A DNA stretch of 64,000 nucleotides from Candidatus Obscuribacterales bacterium (GCA_019752635.1 JAIELX010000013.1:80417-144416), one strand, 5' to 3'; shown: positions 19,343-28,987, counted from the stretch's first letter. Made by a program: numbers and translations. Notes: generated by a model from the letters alone, not told the origin.

Positions 19343-21361
19343 TTGCGGGATTGTCACGATCGAGAAGAAGAAGCACTGCAGGTAGTATCAGGTGCTGGCG
19401 TCTCTATTCCCGAGATTGCAGACTACGAGTTTCTCGAAACGCTCGGAAAAGGCGGAAGCTCCGCTGTCTTCAAAGCCAGGCAGCGCACCATGGATCGTAT
19501 TGTCGCAGTAAAAGTTCTTCATTCGGTCCATGATCCAGCGGCGTTGCGTCGTTTTGAATCCGAAGTCAAACTGACATTTGCAATTGATCATCCCAACATT
19601 GTGAAAATTTTGAGCTACGGCGTTTCTGCCGATGAGCGCGCTTATCTGGTTCTTGAGTATCTGGAAGGCGAATCGCTTGCTCAGAAGCTCACTCGCGGAC
19701 CCCTGACTTTGTCCGAGTTTCGCACCGTGTTCGTTTCTTTGTTGGGCGCGCTGACAGCGCTGCATCGGGCAAACATTGTTCATCGCGATGTTAAACCCGG
19801 CAACATTTTTCTGTGCGCCAACAGTGAAACGGAAATGATGGTAAAGCTACTGGACATGGGGATCGCTCAGACCACTAGCGGCGATGTAACCATGGACGGA
19901 ACTTTGGTGGGAAGTCCTGCGTACATGAGTCCCGAGCAGTGTGCGGGCGCAGAAGTGGATGGACGAAGCGATTTGTATTCATTGGGGCTTGTTATGTACG
20001 AGAGCATCACAGGAAAGCCCCTGTTCCACGGCGAGTCTGCTCTGGATACCATGCTGAAACAAGCGAAGACCAGCGCCCCGACGACGCTCAGTTTGTGCAA
20101 ACGGGCCGGCATACCAGCCGATTTAGCTCGGTGCTTACTAAAATGTTTGGCCAAGAGACCGCAAGAGCGCTATCCGGATGCTGAGGCTTTGCTGGGTGAT
20201 TTGGAACAATATCTGCTAAATGCTGCTGAGTTTTCCTCAGTAAAATACGTGAATCGCGAGAATACACGTTGGATGAAAATTGTCGCGATAGCTCTGTTTG
20301 TAGGTATTTTCTGCGCCCTTACAATCGCGGTCGCTAACCGGGTGCGACCAGAGGAGCCGCTATTCTCAATGCAGCGCGATCCAGACGTACTGCTGGCAAA
20401 GTCTTTTGAGTTCGCTACTGCCGGTGACACGGACCGCGCCATTGAGCTCATGGAGCAAGCGATGAAACAGTGTCATGGCGACAGCTGCAAAAGGACGGAA
20501 ATTTTGTGCAACCTGAGCATCCAGTTTGCTAAGGGAGCAATGAAGGCCAGCGCGGGCGGCGATCGAACGCTTGTGCAACGTTACGTCGAGCGGTGTGAGG
20601 CGGCAGCTAATGAATGTCTGGGGCTTTGCAAGAAAGCAAAGGCGATGGATGTGGGCATAGTTGCAGCGAGCTCTGAAGCATTGTTGCAAGCAACAGTTCT
20701 TCTGGGAGGCAAAAGCGCTTTTGTTGCGAGATTGACCAAGTTGGAGCAGGTGCCTCAATTCCAATCCGGCCGCGGATTAGAGGGGGTCTTGACCGGAGCG
20801 GCACGAATCGCCAGTAAGAGCTTTCCGCTAGAACCGCTTGCCATGGAACTGTCGCGCAGGGTATTGGATTTGCATCAAGCCGGTTACGGCGAGGAATCCG
20901 TCCAGGTCATGGAGGATCGTATTCTACTCAACAGGATCTATTGCAGGCGCGGAAATCGAAAAGAAGCAGACAAGGTCACGGCTCAGTTGATGGAAGAGTT
21001 AAACAGTGATAAGTTTGATATTCCTCTCTCGACGCGGCGTGACAATGTTGTGGTTCTGGCCGGGGACCTTGTTGCCTCCGGGGGCTTTGACAAAGCTGAA
21101 GAAGTTGTCACGGAACATTTGCGTTGGTATGAGATTGAGTATCGTAATGAACCACTGATTTTGCTCGATTTTTATGAAGTCCGCGGTTCGATCGCCGCGG
21201 GCAAGCGCGATTGGACGAAAGCGATTTTTTACTACGAAAAAGCTGTGAACTGTGTCGCGGATCAGGCATCATCGCTGCGGCTGTTAAAGGTACGTCAACT
21301 GGAAAATATCCGGAAAGTGGCTCGGCAAGAAAATGGTGCTGGGGCGCCGAATCACAACTAA
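19343..21361 (+). CDS. Membrane Ser/Thr protein kinase with helical C-terminal domain (1)
   Basis: 672 residues. A PknB-type kinase domain (~27-290) shows the glycine loop GKGGSSAVFKA, the Lys in VAVKVLH, the catalytic HRDVKPGN loop, and SPAYMSPEQCAG. The DFG motif is LDMG here, a substitution seen in some active bacterial kinases since the metal-binding Asp is kept. A single transmembrane helix (~310-330, IVAIALFVGIFCALTIAVA) separates it from a C-terminal region of about 340 residues with TPR-like helices (SFEFATAGDTDRAIELMEQA), rich in Cys. The start is a TTG at 19343; no ATG precedes the kinase domain and the ribosome-binding site is weak, so the exact start is uncertain. It is followed by a similar kinase. 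Confidence 0.88.
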   Translation: MRDCHDREEEALQVVSGAGVSIPEIADYEFLETLGKGGSSAVFKARQRTMDRIVAVKVLHSVHDPAALRRFESEVKLTFAIDHPNIVKILSYGVSADERAYLVLEYLEGESLAQKLTRGPLTLSEFRTVFVSLLGALTALHRANIVHRDVKPGNIFLCANSETEMMVKLLDMGIAQTTSGDVTMDGTLVGSPAYMSPEQCAGAEVDGRSDLYSLGLVMYESITGKPLFHGESALDTMLKQAKTSAPTTLSLCKRAGIPADLARCLLKCLAKRPQERYPDAEALLGDLEQYLLNAAEFSSVKYVNRENTRWMKIVAIALFVGIFCALTIAVANRVRPEEPLFSMQRDPDVLLAKSFEFATAGDTDRAIELMEQAMKQCHGDSCKRTEILCNLSIQFAKGAMKASAGGDRTLVQRYVERCEAAANECLGLCKKAKAMDVGIVAASSEALLQATVLLGGKSAFVARLTKLEQVPQFQSGRGLEGVLTGAARIASKSFPLEPLAMELSRRVLDLHQAGYGEESVQVMEDRILLNRIYCRRGNRKEADKVTAQLMEELNSDKFDIPLSTRRDNVVVLAGDLVASGGFDKAEEVVTEHLRWYEIEYRNEPLILLDFYEVRGSIAAGKRDWTKAIFYYEKAVNCVADQASSLRLLKVRQLENIRKVARQENGAGAPNHN

Positions 21362-21381
21362 CCTCTTGCGGGACGAAACGA

Positions 21382-21410
21382 TTAACTGCAGTGCGGCGAA
21401 TGTCTATAAT
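21382..21410 (+). promoter_or_regulatory. Promoter of the second Ser/Thr kinase
   Basis: TTAACT (21382-21387) and a perfect TATAAT (21405-21410) are 17 bases apart, giving a predicted start near 21417 and a 29-nt leader to the GTG at 21446. So kinase 2 is likely transcribed separately from kinase 1. Confidence 0.5.
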
Positions 21411-21445
21411 GTAGGGGACTGTGGACTGTCTTCCGTGAGAATCTT

Positions 21446-23275
21446 GTGAGCGACGATCTTCCCACTGTGCCTGATTTACAGAACCTAGAGCTTCTGTCGG
21501 TTCTAGGTAGAGGTGGAATGTCTGTTGTGTACAAGGCGCGGCAGCCGCTCTCCGGACGCATTGTTGCCGTGAAGCTTTTGTCCGACCAGTTGCTCGAGAA
21601 AAATGATGTGTTGCGATTTGAACGCGAAGCCAAAATTATGGCTGCATTGACTCACCCTAACATTGCTTCCATTTTTCAGTTTGGCATAGTGCCTAAACCA
21701 TACATAGTGATGGAATTTCTTGAAGGCGGTTCACTGGCAGAGCGGCTGAGCGAACGTCCTTTGACACCGCCCGAATCAGTTGCGGTGTTCTCCGCGATTT
21801 GTTATGCGCTCACCCTTATGCACGACTCTGGAATTATTCACCGTGATATTAAACCAGCCAACATCATGTTCGCAAATCAAGGTGATCGTACCATTCCGAA
21901 ATTGATGGACTTTGGTATCGCGAAGCCGGCGATGGACCCGGCATCGCAAAGTCAGGCTCTGACGGCTGAGGGACACCTGATCGGTAGCCCTGCGTACATG
22001 AGCCCGGAACAGTGTGCCGGGGAGGAGCTCGATGTGCGGAGCGACGTTTATTCGCTGTGTTGTGTAATCTTCGAATCGCTTACTGGACAACCCCTGTTTG
22101 CCGGCAGCAACGCACTGGAGCAGATGTATTTGCATTCGAACTCGGAGCGCCCTTCTGCTGTAGATGTTGCAACCAAGTACCATTTACCTCTTTCGCTTGT
22201 CGCCTGCGTTATGAAGGGACTGACCGTTGAAAAAGCGCAACGATGGAATTCTGCAGCTGAACTTGCGCAGGAATTGCAATGCGCGGTTCTTACCGAAGAT
22301 AGACCGACCCGGCCGGTCCGAGGATCTCCTTTGCTGACGATTGTGACGATCGTCCTGTTGAGTGGTGTTATATACGGTATCGCTAATGTGCTCGAACAGA
22401 ATGAATCCAATCTGCTCTTTCAGCCGAAGACAGCGAAACCCCGGGTTATGAGAAGGCTTCCCGATGATTTTGAGGAGCTGTTTGACCATCTAAAAGCGTT
22501 GCCACCGGAGCAGCGAACGACGGAGTTGCCAATTTATCGCAAGGCATTTGACAGACTGGCCAAGCAAGAGATCTTGGCGCTCAAAGGTGATCTTAGAGCG
22601 CCAACGTTGCACGCGGTTCTGAGTGGCATCTTTAGGCTTCAGTTTCTCGTTCTCGGTCGACAGTTCATGGACGCGGAGTATAAAAAACGGCTGCACGACC
22701 CGACTTACAAAGACAATCCTTATGCGTTAGCCCACTTAAAGCGCGCCATGGCTGTCGAGCAACTTAGAGTCACTGGCACCATTAATCCGCAGCTGGCGGA
22801 ATCGCTTCTAAGCTTCGACGATAGAGAACTTGGACCCGCGCATGAGACCACCTTGTGGGACGTCACTAATTTAATGACGAGCGCCTCGAAAAGGCGCAAT
22901 AACGAGCAGGTGAATCGCTACTTCGACCGGCTAGAGACCGCGATTAACGATAAGGATTCTCGTCTTTCACAACAGACCCGGGAGCAACTTGTCGAATCGA
23001 TTATTCTGGCGGTGCACCGCACGCGGTATGTCGCCCGCGGGCTAACCCTGGTGGACACTCAAATTGCGAAAGGCAATCACACAAGTCCAGGCGCCGAAGG
23101 AACGCTTTGGTACCTCAAATCCTTGTGTTTCAAGACATTGAAGCGCTTACCCGAAGAAGAAGCAGCACTGGGCAAGTGCATTGATCTTTCTCGCCCCGAC
23201 GCGCCCCAGCAAATCCGCGCCCGTGAGCGCTTGAAGGCAATCAGAGCGGCCGCGAAGACTCACTCCTTTGAGTGA
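21446..23275 (+). CDS. Membrane Ser/Thr protein kinase with helical C-terminal domain (2)
   Basis: 609 residues from a GTG start. The kinase domain (~12-280) has GRGGMSVVYKA, VAVKLL, the catalytic HRDIKPAN, a canonical MDFGIAK and SPAYMSPEQCAG. One transmembrane helix (~297-317, LLTIVTIVLLSGVIYGIA) is followed by about 290 residues of helical, probably TPR-like sequence. Its kinase domain is clearly related to the preceding gene, suggesting duplication, whereas the C-terminal parts differ. The C-terminal part would be periplasmic if the kinase is cytoplasmic, so it may sense an envelope signal; this is inferred from PknB-type topology. Confidence 0.9.
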   Translation: MSDDLPTVPDLQNLELLSVLGRGGMSVVYKARQPLSGRIVAVKLLSDQLLEKNDVLRFEREAKIMAALTHPNIASIFQFGIVPKPYIVMEFLEGGSLAERLSERPLTPPESVAVFSAICYALTLMHDSGIIHRDIKPANIMFANQGDRTIPKLMDFGIAKPAMDPASQSQALTAEGHLIGSPAYMSPEQCAGEELDVRSDVYSLCCVIFESLTGQPLFAGSNALEQMYLHSNSERPSAVDVATKYHLPLSLVACVMKGLTVEKAQRWNSAAELAQELQCAVLTEDRPTRPVRGSPLLTIVTIVLLSGVIYGIANVLEQNESNLLFQPKTAKPRVMRRLPDDFEELFDHLKALPPEQRTTELPIYRKAFDRLAKQEILALKGDLRAPTLHAVLSGIFRLQFLVLGRQFMDAEYKKRLHDPTYKDNPYALAHLKRAMAVEQLRVTGTINPQLAESLLSFDDRELGPAHETTLWDVTNLMTSASKRRNNEQVNRYFDRLETAINDKDSRLSQQTREQLVESIILAVHRTRYVARGLTLVDTQIAKGNHTSPGAEGTLWYLKSLCFKTLKRLPEEEAALGKCIDLSRPDAPQQIRARERLKAIRAAAKTHSFE

Positions 23276-23509
23276 TAAGTCCTGCCGGAAACGCGAAATT
23301 ATCTATTACACATAAATTTTGCGCGCCGACTTCACATGCAATTCACACAGGACATATATGCTAGCCATCATAAGCTCCGTTCCCTGCCTGAACGATGCTT
23401 GGCAGTGGAAATTCCCGGACCGCTTTTGCCCCGGTCGGAAAACAGCCACAAAGGTTATCAGCTTGATTGTAGTTACGGCAACGGTTTCAGGCGAATTTCG
23501 CGGAGCACC

Positions 23510-23815
23510 ATGGAACAATCAGTCGAGGTCAAAGGAAGTGATATTGTATTAGCTGCCGCTCGCAATTCTTACGAGCGTGGCGACATTATTAGTTCTATTC
23601 ACCTTTACTTGCAGGCAGTGGATCTAATTGAATGTAAGTTGGGTAGCAGCCATTTGCGTTTGGCTCAGCCACTCATGCGGCTAGGCAACCTCTATGAGCA
23701 GTCCGGTAACAATAGCGATGCTGAGCATTTTTTCAAACGAGCGGCGGAAGTTTTAGCCAGGAATTGTGCCGAACGAACGCATCCTGATTCAATGAAGCTC
23801 TACACAGTGGAGTAA
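23510..23815 (+). CDS. Small TPR-repeat protein
   Basis: 101 residues from the ATG at 23510, which has GGAG five bases upstream. The frame is open further upstream (from 23336) but that extension is Pro/Arg-rich and unlike the TPR part. The protein contains two to three TPR-like helical pairs (AAARNSYERGDIISSIHLYL, RLAQPLMRLGNLYEQSGN, DAEHFFKRAAEVLARN) and no signal peptide. TPR proteins bind partners; its place behind two TPR-bearing kinases suggests an adaptor role, which is inference. Confidence 0.7.
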   Translation: MEQSVEVKGSDIVLAAARNSYERGDIISSIHLYLQAVDLIECKLGSSHLRLAQPLMRLGNLYEQSGNNSDAEHFFKRAAEVLARNCAERTHPDSMKLYTVE

Positions 23816-23990
23816 GAGCTTCGTTTGTCTTATCTTGTCTACACATTAAATCGCTTGATCTGAAATCGTCGAATCTACCTGGTGTAACCTTTGATAGAGC
23901 GGCATTCGGAGTCCTCTGTCCTGTGCGGGTGACGCCGTTGGTTGAACGCGGATCCTGGTATAAAAATATAAGCGCCTTACTGTGTGAATC

Positions 23991-25133
23991 ATGACCGTAA
24001 GTAAAAATACTCTTGCTCGTAACGTCATCTGCAAATGGCTGCCGCTGTTCGGCGCCGTCGGTGCGATTGTGTTGCTCTCTTCTCGCGCCTGCCCTGCCTC
24101 TGACGTTGCGGCTTCAACGCCTCGGAGCAGTACTGATTCCAGAGTTCTGGTGCGAGAGGGTATTTCGCTTATGCACCTGAACAAGAATCAGGAAGCTGTC
24201 GACAAGTTACAGCAAGCCGTTTCCCTAAACGGTGATTCACCCGAGGCTTATCACTCACTTGCTTTGGTGCTCTCCAAGATTGGCAAGATGAACGATGCAA
24301 TTGCGGCCATGCGCAAAGCATTGGAGCTACGGCCGGACTCGGACGCGTCCTGGTTGACGCTGGGCGGATTTTACCAGTCGAACGGTAACATTGAGGAAGC
24401 GCTTGCTACCTATAAAGCCTTTCTGGAACGTTTTCCCGACCATAAAATGAAGCGTAAAGTCGAGGCTTTGCGTGATTCCTTGACGGCCGAACAGAGAGAA
24501 TCGAAAATCCGCCAGGAGCAAGACCGGATTTTGCAGGATCGTCCCTCCACTCAAGAGCGCTCGATTGTGGCGCCGTTGGCGGCAGAGTTTAGCTCCGGCA
24601 ACGACGATTATCTGGCGCAGATGTTCGCCAAGGGGGTGAACCGTTGGCCTCGCGAGCGTATTCCGATAACGGTCTACATCCACGACGGCGCTGGCGTTCC
24701 CGGTTATCGTGAGGCGTTCGGACGGATTTTGCGTCGCTCATTTGATGACTGGTCCACGGCGTCGGATCGGCAGGTTGCCTTTGCCTTCGTAAACTCACCG
24801 AAAGAAGCTCGCCTTCAGTGTTTCTGGACCGACCGCGTTGCCGATACGGGGAATGCCGCCGAAGCGGGCGATGCCCGTATTTCGATGGATCAAGACGGTA
24901 TCTGCAAGAGCGAGATCTGGTTCTTGACTCAGCCGGTTTCGAAAACCATTCCACTTACCGACAATTACTTTCGGCTGGTGTCGCTACATGAAATTGGGCA
25001 CGGGCTCGGCATGTCCGGTCATACCACCAACCCTGACGACATCATGTTCTATTCCGCTACGTTCAAAGACGTCTGGCGGGAATTGTCGGGACGCGACAGC
25101 CGCTCCGTCAAACGCCTGTATAAGGACCTCTAG
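23991..25133 (+). CDS. TPR protein with C-terminal metzincin-type metalloprotease
   Basis: 380 residues. An N-terminal signal peptide or membrane anchor (~15-37) is followed by TPR repeats (~50-150, e.g. EAYHSLALVLSKIGKMNDA) and a charged linker. The C-terminal domain (~218-380) carries the zinc-binding motif HEIGHGLGMSGH at residues 333-344 (HExxHxxGxxGH), followed by DIM at 350-352, fitting the Met-turn of metzincins such as matrixins. The catalytic Glu334 is present. So it is probably an exported or envelope zinc protease whose TPR part recruits substrate or partners. The domain resembles Peptidase M10 but the substrate is unknown. It is the last gene of the plus-strand signalling block. 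Confidence 0.85.
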   Translation: MTVSKNTLARNVICKWLPLFGAVGAIVLLSSRACPASDVAASTPRSSTDSRVLVREGISLMHLNKNQEAVDKLQQAVSLNGDSPEAYHSLALVLSKIGKMNDAIAAMRKALELRPDSDASWLTLGGFYQSNGNIEEALATYKAFLERFPDHKMKRKVEALRDSLTAEQRESKIRQEQDRILQDRPSTQERSIVAPLAAEFSSGNDDYLAQMFAKGVNRWPRERIPITVYIHDGAGVPGYREAFGRILRRSFDDWSTASDRQVAFAFVNSPKEARLQCFWTDRVADTGNAAEAGDARISMDQDGICKSEIWFLTQPVSKTIPLTDNYFRLVSLHEIGHGLGMSGHTTNPDDIMFYSATFKDVWRELSGRDSRSVKRLYKDL

Positions 25134-25187
25134 ACGAGACGGTCCCGGGATTTAGAAGCAGGGCTTGCCGACGCTTGAGGCCTTTGA

Positions 25188-26414
25188 TCAGTTGGCTGAA
25201 CCGACTGTTTCCATTTCGTCGAGGCACGCTACTCCCGGTAACTCTAGCCCTTCGATGAACTCCAGCGACGCTCCGCCGCCGGTGGACACGTGCGTGAACG
25301 CGTCGGGTTTGATCCCCTTCGCTTCGATTGCCGCAACCGAGTCGCCACCGCCGACCACTGTTTGTGCTCCTTTAGCGGTCAACGATACGAGTGTATCGAT
25401 AAGGGCATAAGTCGCTTTTTCAAATCCTTCGAACTCGAAGGCGCCGAGCGGTCCATTCCATAGAATTGATTTGCAGCGCGCTAGTTCTTTGTTAATTCTC
25501 TCTGTTGTCGCTGGACCGAGATCCAGACCCATTTGATCTTGCGGAATAGCATCGACGGCGTACACTGCAGATGGTGCACCGGCTTTGAATTCCGCAGCGC
25601 ATACGACGTCCGACGGTAGAACCACTGTTGCTCCGCTTGCTTCAAATTCCTTCAGCAGGTCACGGCAGTAGTCAATTCGATCTTCTTCAACTAGCGACTT
25701 TCCGGTTTGTCTGCCTTGAGCGCGCAAGAACGTAAATGCCATGGCGCCGCCGACAACCAGTACGTCGACTTTCCCTACAAGGTTCTTGAGCACGCCGATC
25801 TTTGTCGAAACCTTTGCGCCACCAATTACAGTGGCGAATGGGCGCACTGGTGTATGCAGAATCTCGCCCAGGGTCTTAATTTCTTTGTTGAGCAGGAATC
25901 CCGACAGAGCGGGACGCAAATGCTTGCTGACGCCGTGCGTGCTGGCATGAGCGCGATGGGCGGTGCCGAAGGCATCGTTGACGTAAATGTCTGCTTGAGC
26001 AGCAAGTTCCTTGGCAAAGTCCGGATCATTCTTCTCTTCCTCGGCGTGGAAGCGCACGTTCTCCAGGAGAGCGACGTCGCCGTCTTTCATCTTTGCCAAT
26101 TCTTGTTTGGCGGTTTCACCGATGGTGGCGGGAACGAATCGTACCTCTTTGCCGAGTAGTTCTGAAAGTCTTTGCGCGATTGGCTTCAAGCTGTATTTTT
26201 CAGTAACGCCTTTGGGCCGCCCCAAATGGGATACAAGAATAACCTTGGCACCCGCTGCGCTGAGGTGTTTGATTGTATCCATTGCGGCGCGAATGCGTGA
26301 GTCATCGGCGATACTGCGGTCATCGTTTTGCGGAACGTTGAAGTCGACGCGAACAAGAACTCGTTTGCCTTTGTAGGCTTCGTGTCCTAAGTGGGAAATA
26401 GTCTTCTTGTGCAT
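25188..26414 (-). CDS. pgk: Phosphoglycerate kinase
   Basis: 408 residues, the normal length. It converts 1,3-bisphosphoglycerate and ADP to 3-phosphoglycerate and ATP in glycolysis. Visible motifs are VLVRVDFNVPQN near the N-terminus, SHLGRPKG, the nucleotide-binding GGAKVSTKIGVL region and the C-terminal VVGGGDSVAA. I set the start at ATG 26414 (MHKKTISHLG) with GAGGG seven bases upstream; the open frame 21 codons further up has no similarity to the family. It lies 89 bp downstream of gap on the same strand, a typical glycolytic operon. No inserted or missing element was noticed. Confidence 0.97.
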   Translation of the reverse strand: MHKKTISHLGHEAYKGKRVLVRVDFNVPQNDDRSIADDSRIRAAMDTIKHLSAAGAKVILVSHLGRPKGVTEKYSLKPIAQRLSELLGKEVRFVPATIGETAKQELAKMKDGDVALLENVRFHAEEEKNDPDFAKELAAQADIYVNDAFGTAHRAHASTHGVSKHLRPALSGFLLNKEIKTLGEILHTPVRPFATVIGGAKVSTKIGVLKNLVGKVDVLVVGGAMAFTFLRAQGRQTGKSLVEEDRIDYCRDLLKEFEASGATVVLPSDVVCAAEFKAGAPSAVYAVDAIPQDQMGLDLGPATTERINKELARCKSILWNGPLGAFEFEGFEKATYALIDTLVSLTAKGAQTVVGGGDSVAAIEAKGIKPDAFTHVSTGGGASLEFIEGLELPGVACLDEMETVGSAN

Positions 26415-26503
26415 GTTCAACCCTCGCTTGTTCCGAAACTCACAGTAGATAGTGACGGAGGGCATGTCTGGTGACATGCCCTCCGTAGATGTTTCCTGGT
26501 TTG

Positions 26504-27529
26504 TTAGACCTTTGCCAGTGCAAGCTTGTTAGCTACCATCACTGCCAGTTCAACCAGTCGGTTGCTGTAGCCCCACTCGTTGTCGTACCAGGCAATTACT
26601 TTGACCATGCGGTCTCCCACGATCATGGTCAAGTCGCCGTCGACTACGGAGGACAATTTGTTGCCGCAGAAATCGGCGGAAACCAACGGTAGCTCGGAGT
26701 AACCCAAGATTCCTTTGAGACCGTTTCCGGCTGCTTTCTTCAACACTTCATTGATGGTTTCTCTAGTGACCGGCTTCTTGGTTGTAGCAACCAGGTCTAC
26801 TACCGATACGTTCGGCGTAGGAACTCGCATGGCGAAGCCATTCAATTTGCCTTTCAAGTGAGGCATTACCAGTCCGATGGCCTTGGCTGCACCAGTGCTG
26901 GAAGGAATCATCGAAAGTGCTGCGGCGCGCGCTCTGCGCAAATCTTTATGCCCGGTGTCCAGCAGACGCTGGTCCAGCGTGTAGCTATGGATCGTGGTCA
27001 TCAAACCTTGTTCGATTCCGAACTCATCATCGATTGCTTTCGCTACCGGTGCCAGGCAATTGGTGGTGCAGCTGGCGTTGGAGATGATGTTGTGCTTAGC
27101 TGGATCATACTGCTTGTCGTTGACACCGATAACGATTGTGATGTCTTCGTCTTTGGCCGGTGCCGAAATCAATACTTTCTTCGCGCCTGCGCTGATGTGT
27201 CCTTTGGCCTTGTTTGCTTCGGTGAACACGCCGCTGCACTCGAGAACAATGTCGATTCCGAGCTTTGCCCAGGGGCAGGTGCTCGGATCTTTCTCTTTGG
27301 AAAATGCGATCTTCTTACCGTCGATTACCAAAGTGTCTTCGGTGTGCGAAATTTCGTTCGGCAAAATGCCCAAAATTGAATCGTACTTGAGCAAGTGTGC
27401 GGATTGCATCGTATCTTGCAGTGGATCGTTGATTGCAACTACTTCAAGATCCTTCGGTTGCGACTCCAAATAGGCTCTTAATGCGTTGCGGCCGATTCTG
27501 CCAAAACCATTGATTGCTACTTTTGCCAT
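26504..27529 (-). CDS. gap: Glyceraldehyde-3-phosphate dehydrogenase
   Basis: 341 residues. It oxidises glyceraldehyde-3-phosphate to 1,3-bisphosphoglycerate in glycolysis. The Rossmann start KVAINGFGRIGRNALRA, Asp35 in AINDPLQD (favouring NAD), the catalytic Cys154 in SNASCTTNCLAP, and the C-terminal WYDNEWGYSNR signature are all present. The ATG at 27529 has AGGAGG five bases upstream, so the in-frame extension toward 27664 is not translated. It is the first gene of a gap-pgk operon and diverges from nfu. Confidence 0.97.
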   Translation of the reverse strand: MAKVAINGFGRIGRNALRAYLESQPKDLEVVAINDPLQDTMQSAHLLKYDSILGILPNEISHTEDTLVIDGKKIAFSKEKDPSTCPWAKLGIDIVLECSGVFTEANKAKGHISAGAKKVLISAPAKDEDITIVIGVNDKQYDPAKHNIISNASCTTNCLAPVAKAIDDEFGIEQGLMTTIHSYTLDQRLLDTGHKDLRRARAAALSMIPSSTGAAKAIGLVMPHLKGKLNGFAMRVPTPNVSVVDLVATTKKPVTRETINEVLKKAAGNGLKGILGYSELPLVSADFCGNKLSSVVDGDLTMIVGDRMVKVIAWYDNEWGYSNRLVELAVMVANKLALAKV

Positions 27530-27913
27530 GAGGCCTCCTGTGGCTAATACACGTCCGGAAGGATTGCTTGACTGCCCCGCTGCTAAGCCTGCGAGCTCGC
27601 CCGTACTTATTGCAGGCGGGGTGGCGGTTTCCGAAGGAAAGAATAGCGTGGCTTGTCGCCACAAGCGGATTCATTTACAGGACCTTAATCATAGGCGTTC
27701 GCATACTGTTACGCGACCGAGCTATTGACGAGCTCCGTTACGGGATCTCAGCCCGACCCGCCACACTTCATAATGGTTTCGGGGGGCGAACTGCTGCCGG
27801 CATCCTGTCCCCTTGAATTGGGGCTGCCGGGAGACAATTCGGCGCCGAGCGGCAAAGCGGTTATAATTGACGAAAGTTGTCCCTCGGGGCCGTTGGATAT
27901 TGTGGGAGAGGTA
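27530..27913. other. Divergent region between gap and nfu
   Basis: 384 bases. A TATAAT hexamer at 27862-27867 could serve as the -10 of nfu, placing its start near 27874; no good -35 is seen. The nfu frame is open through much of this region, but the extension has no similarity to Nfu. No other feature was recognised. Confidence 0.4.
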
Positions 27914-28138
27914 ATGGAAATGCGTGATCAAATCGAGGAGGTTCTGGACAGACTCAGACCCATGCTCATGGCGGACGGTGGAAACATCGAGCTTATCGAT
28001 TATAAGGACGGGGAAGTGTTCGTTACCCTGGTTGGCGCGTGCGGCATGTGCCCTAGCTCGACAATGACTCTGAAGATGGGGGTTGAGCGCGCATTGAAAG
28101 AAGCCCTTCCGGAAGTGAAGCGTGTGGTTCAAGTCTAA
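27914..28138 (+). CDS. nfu: Nfu-type iron-sulfur cluster scaffold (NifU C-terminal domain)
   Basis: 74 residues, matching the short single-domain Nfu proteins of cyanobacteria. It carries the cluster-binding CxxC in VGACGMCPSSTMTLK, and the typical start region DQIEEVLDRLRPMLMADGGN. Nfu holds a [4Fe-4S] cluster and hands it to apo-proteins. The ATG at 27914 has GGGAGAGG just upstream; the longer frame from 27725 adds a Pro-rich stretch unlike the family. A strong terminator follows at 28163. Confidence 0.9.
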   Translation: MEMRDQIEEVLDRLRPMLMADGGNIELIDYKDGEVFVTLVGACGMCPSSTMTLKMGVERALKEALPEVKRVVQV

Positions 28139-28162
28139 GGTAACGCCTCAAGAGCAGATTTC

Positions 28163-28195
28163 GGCTGTCACTTCGCAAGTGGCAGCCTTTTTTTT
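28163..28195 (+). terminator. Intrinsic terminator after nfu
   Basis: GGCTGTCACTT (28163-28173) pairs with AAGTGGCAGCC (28177-28187), one mismatch-type pair, followed by eight T. It lies 25 bases after the nfu stop, immediately before the convergent enoyl-CoA hydratase gene end. Confidence 0.85.
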
Positions 28196-28197
28196 GT

Positions 28198-28971
28198 TCA
28201 TTTTTCTTCGGAGCTTTTGCCCAATGCTTTGGCAATGCGTTTCTTGAAGTCCTCGGTCAGATAGCTTTCGATGATGTTTGCCGGGTCTTCCACCGAGGGA
28301 AACGAGTTCAGACCGCAAACGCGGTTGATTGAGGATCTTGACGCTTCCACCGACAGTGCCGAATTGTCCAGTAGGTCTTCGGTAATTTTGCTCAGCAGTG
28401 AGTCAAGCGAAGCCAGGTCTGGCACTACACCGTTAACTAACCCGGCTCTTTGCGCTGCCGGAGCATTGAGCAGATTGCCTCGTAACAACATTTCTCTGGC
28501 TGTTCCAGCTCCCACCAGCGATACCAATCGAGCAACCGTGCCATCGTCGAGCACTATTCCTAATTTCGCTACAGGCACCCCGAAAACCGATGTTTCCGTG
28601 GCGTAACGCAAATCGCACGCAATAGCAAGCAGGCAGCCTCCGCCGATACAGGGACCGTCAATTGCCGCGACCGTGGGCACTGAACATTCGCCGACCGACA
28701 TCAGCGCGTTGCATATGGCGTTCCAATTCTCCTCCGCCTCTTCAAATGTCTGCAGTGCTTCTAGCTCTAATAAATCTGCCCCGGCCGCGAAGACTCCGCC
28801 CGCACCCTTGAGGACAACGACCTCGCAGTCGTTGCGGGTAAACATGTCGAGCAGATCGGGAATCGATCGCCACATGTCCGTAGTGATTGCATTTTTGCTT
28901 TCCGGCCTGTTGAAAATTATGTAGCCGATTCGATTTTGGACATGATGATTGATGAAGGATGAGGGGCTCAC
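28198..28971 (-). CDS. Enoyl-CoA hydratase/isomerase family protein
   Basis: 257 residues from GTG 28971, preceded by GGAAAG with six-base spacing. The frame continues to another GTG at 29010, which would overlap the upstream gene and lacks a ribosome-binding site. Crotonase-fold features are GYIIFNRPESKNAIT, GGVFAAGADLLEL (oxyanion hole), AAIDGPCIGGGCLLAIACDLR and GIVLDDGTVARL. In hydratases the two catalytic acids lie in helices near GGG and in the later segment; here the second position region reads KLGIVLDDG, so the exact reaction (hydratase, isomerase or other) cannot be assigned. It is the last gene of the lnt-DUF192 group on the minus strand. Confidence 0.85.
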   Translation of the reverse strand: MSPSSFINHHVQNRIGYIIFNRPESKNAITTDMWRSIPDLLDMFTRNDCEVVVLKGAGGVFAAGADLLELEALQTFEEAEENWNAICNALMSVGECSVPTVAAIDGPCIGGGCLLAIACDLRYATETSVFGVPVAKLGIVLDDGTVARLVSLVGAGTAREMLLRGNLLNAPAAQRAGLVNGVVPDLASLDSLLSKITEDLLDNSALSVEASRSSINRVCGLNSFPSVEDPANIIESYLTEDFKKRIAKALGKSSEEK

Positions 28972-28987
28972 AAAATTCTTTCCACGA

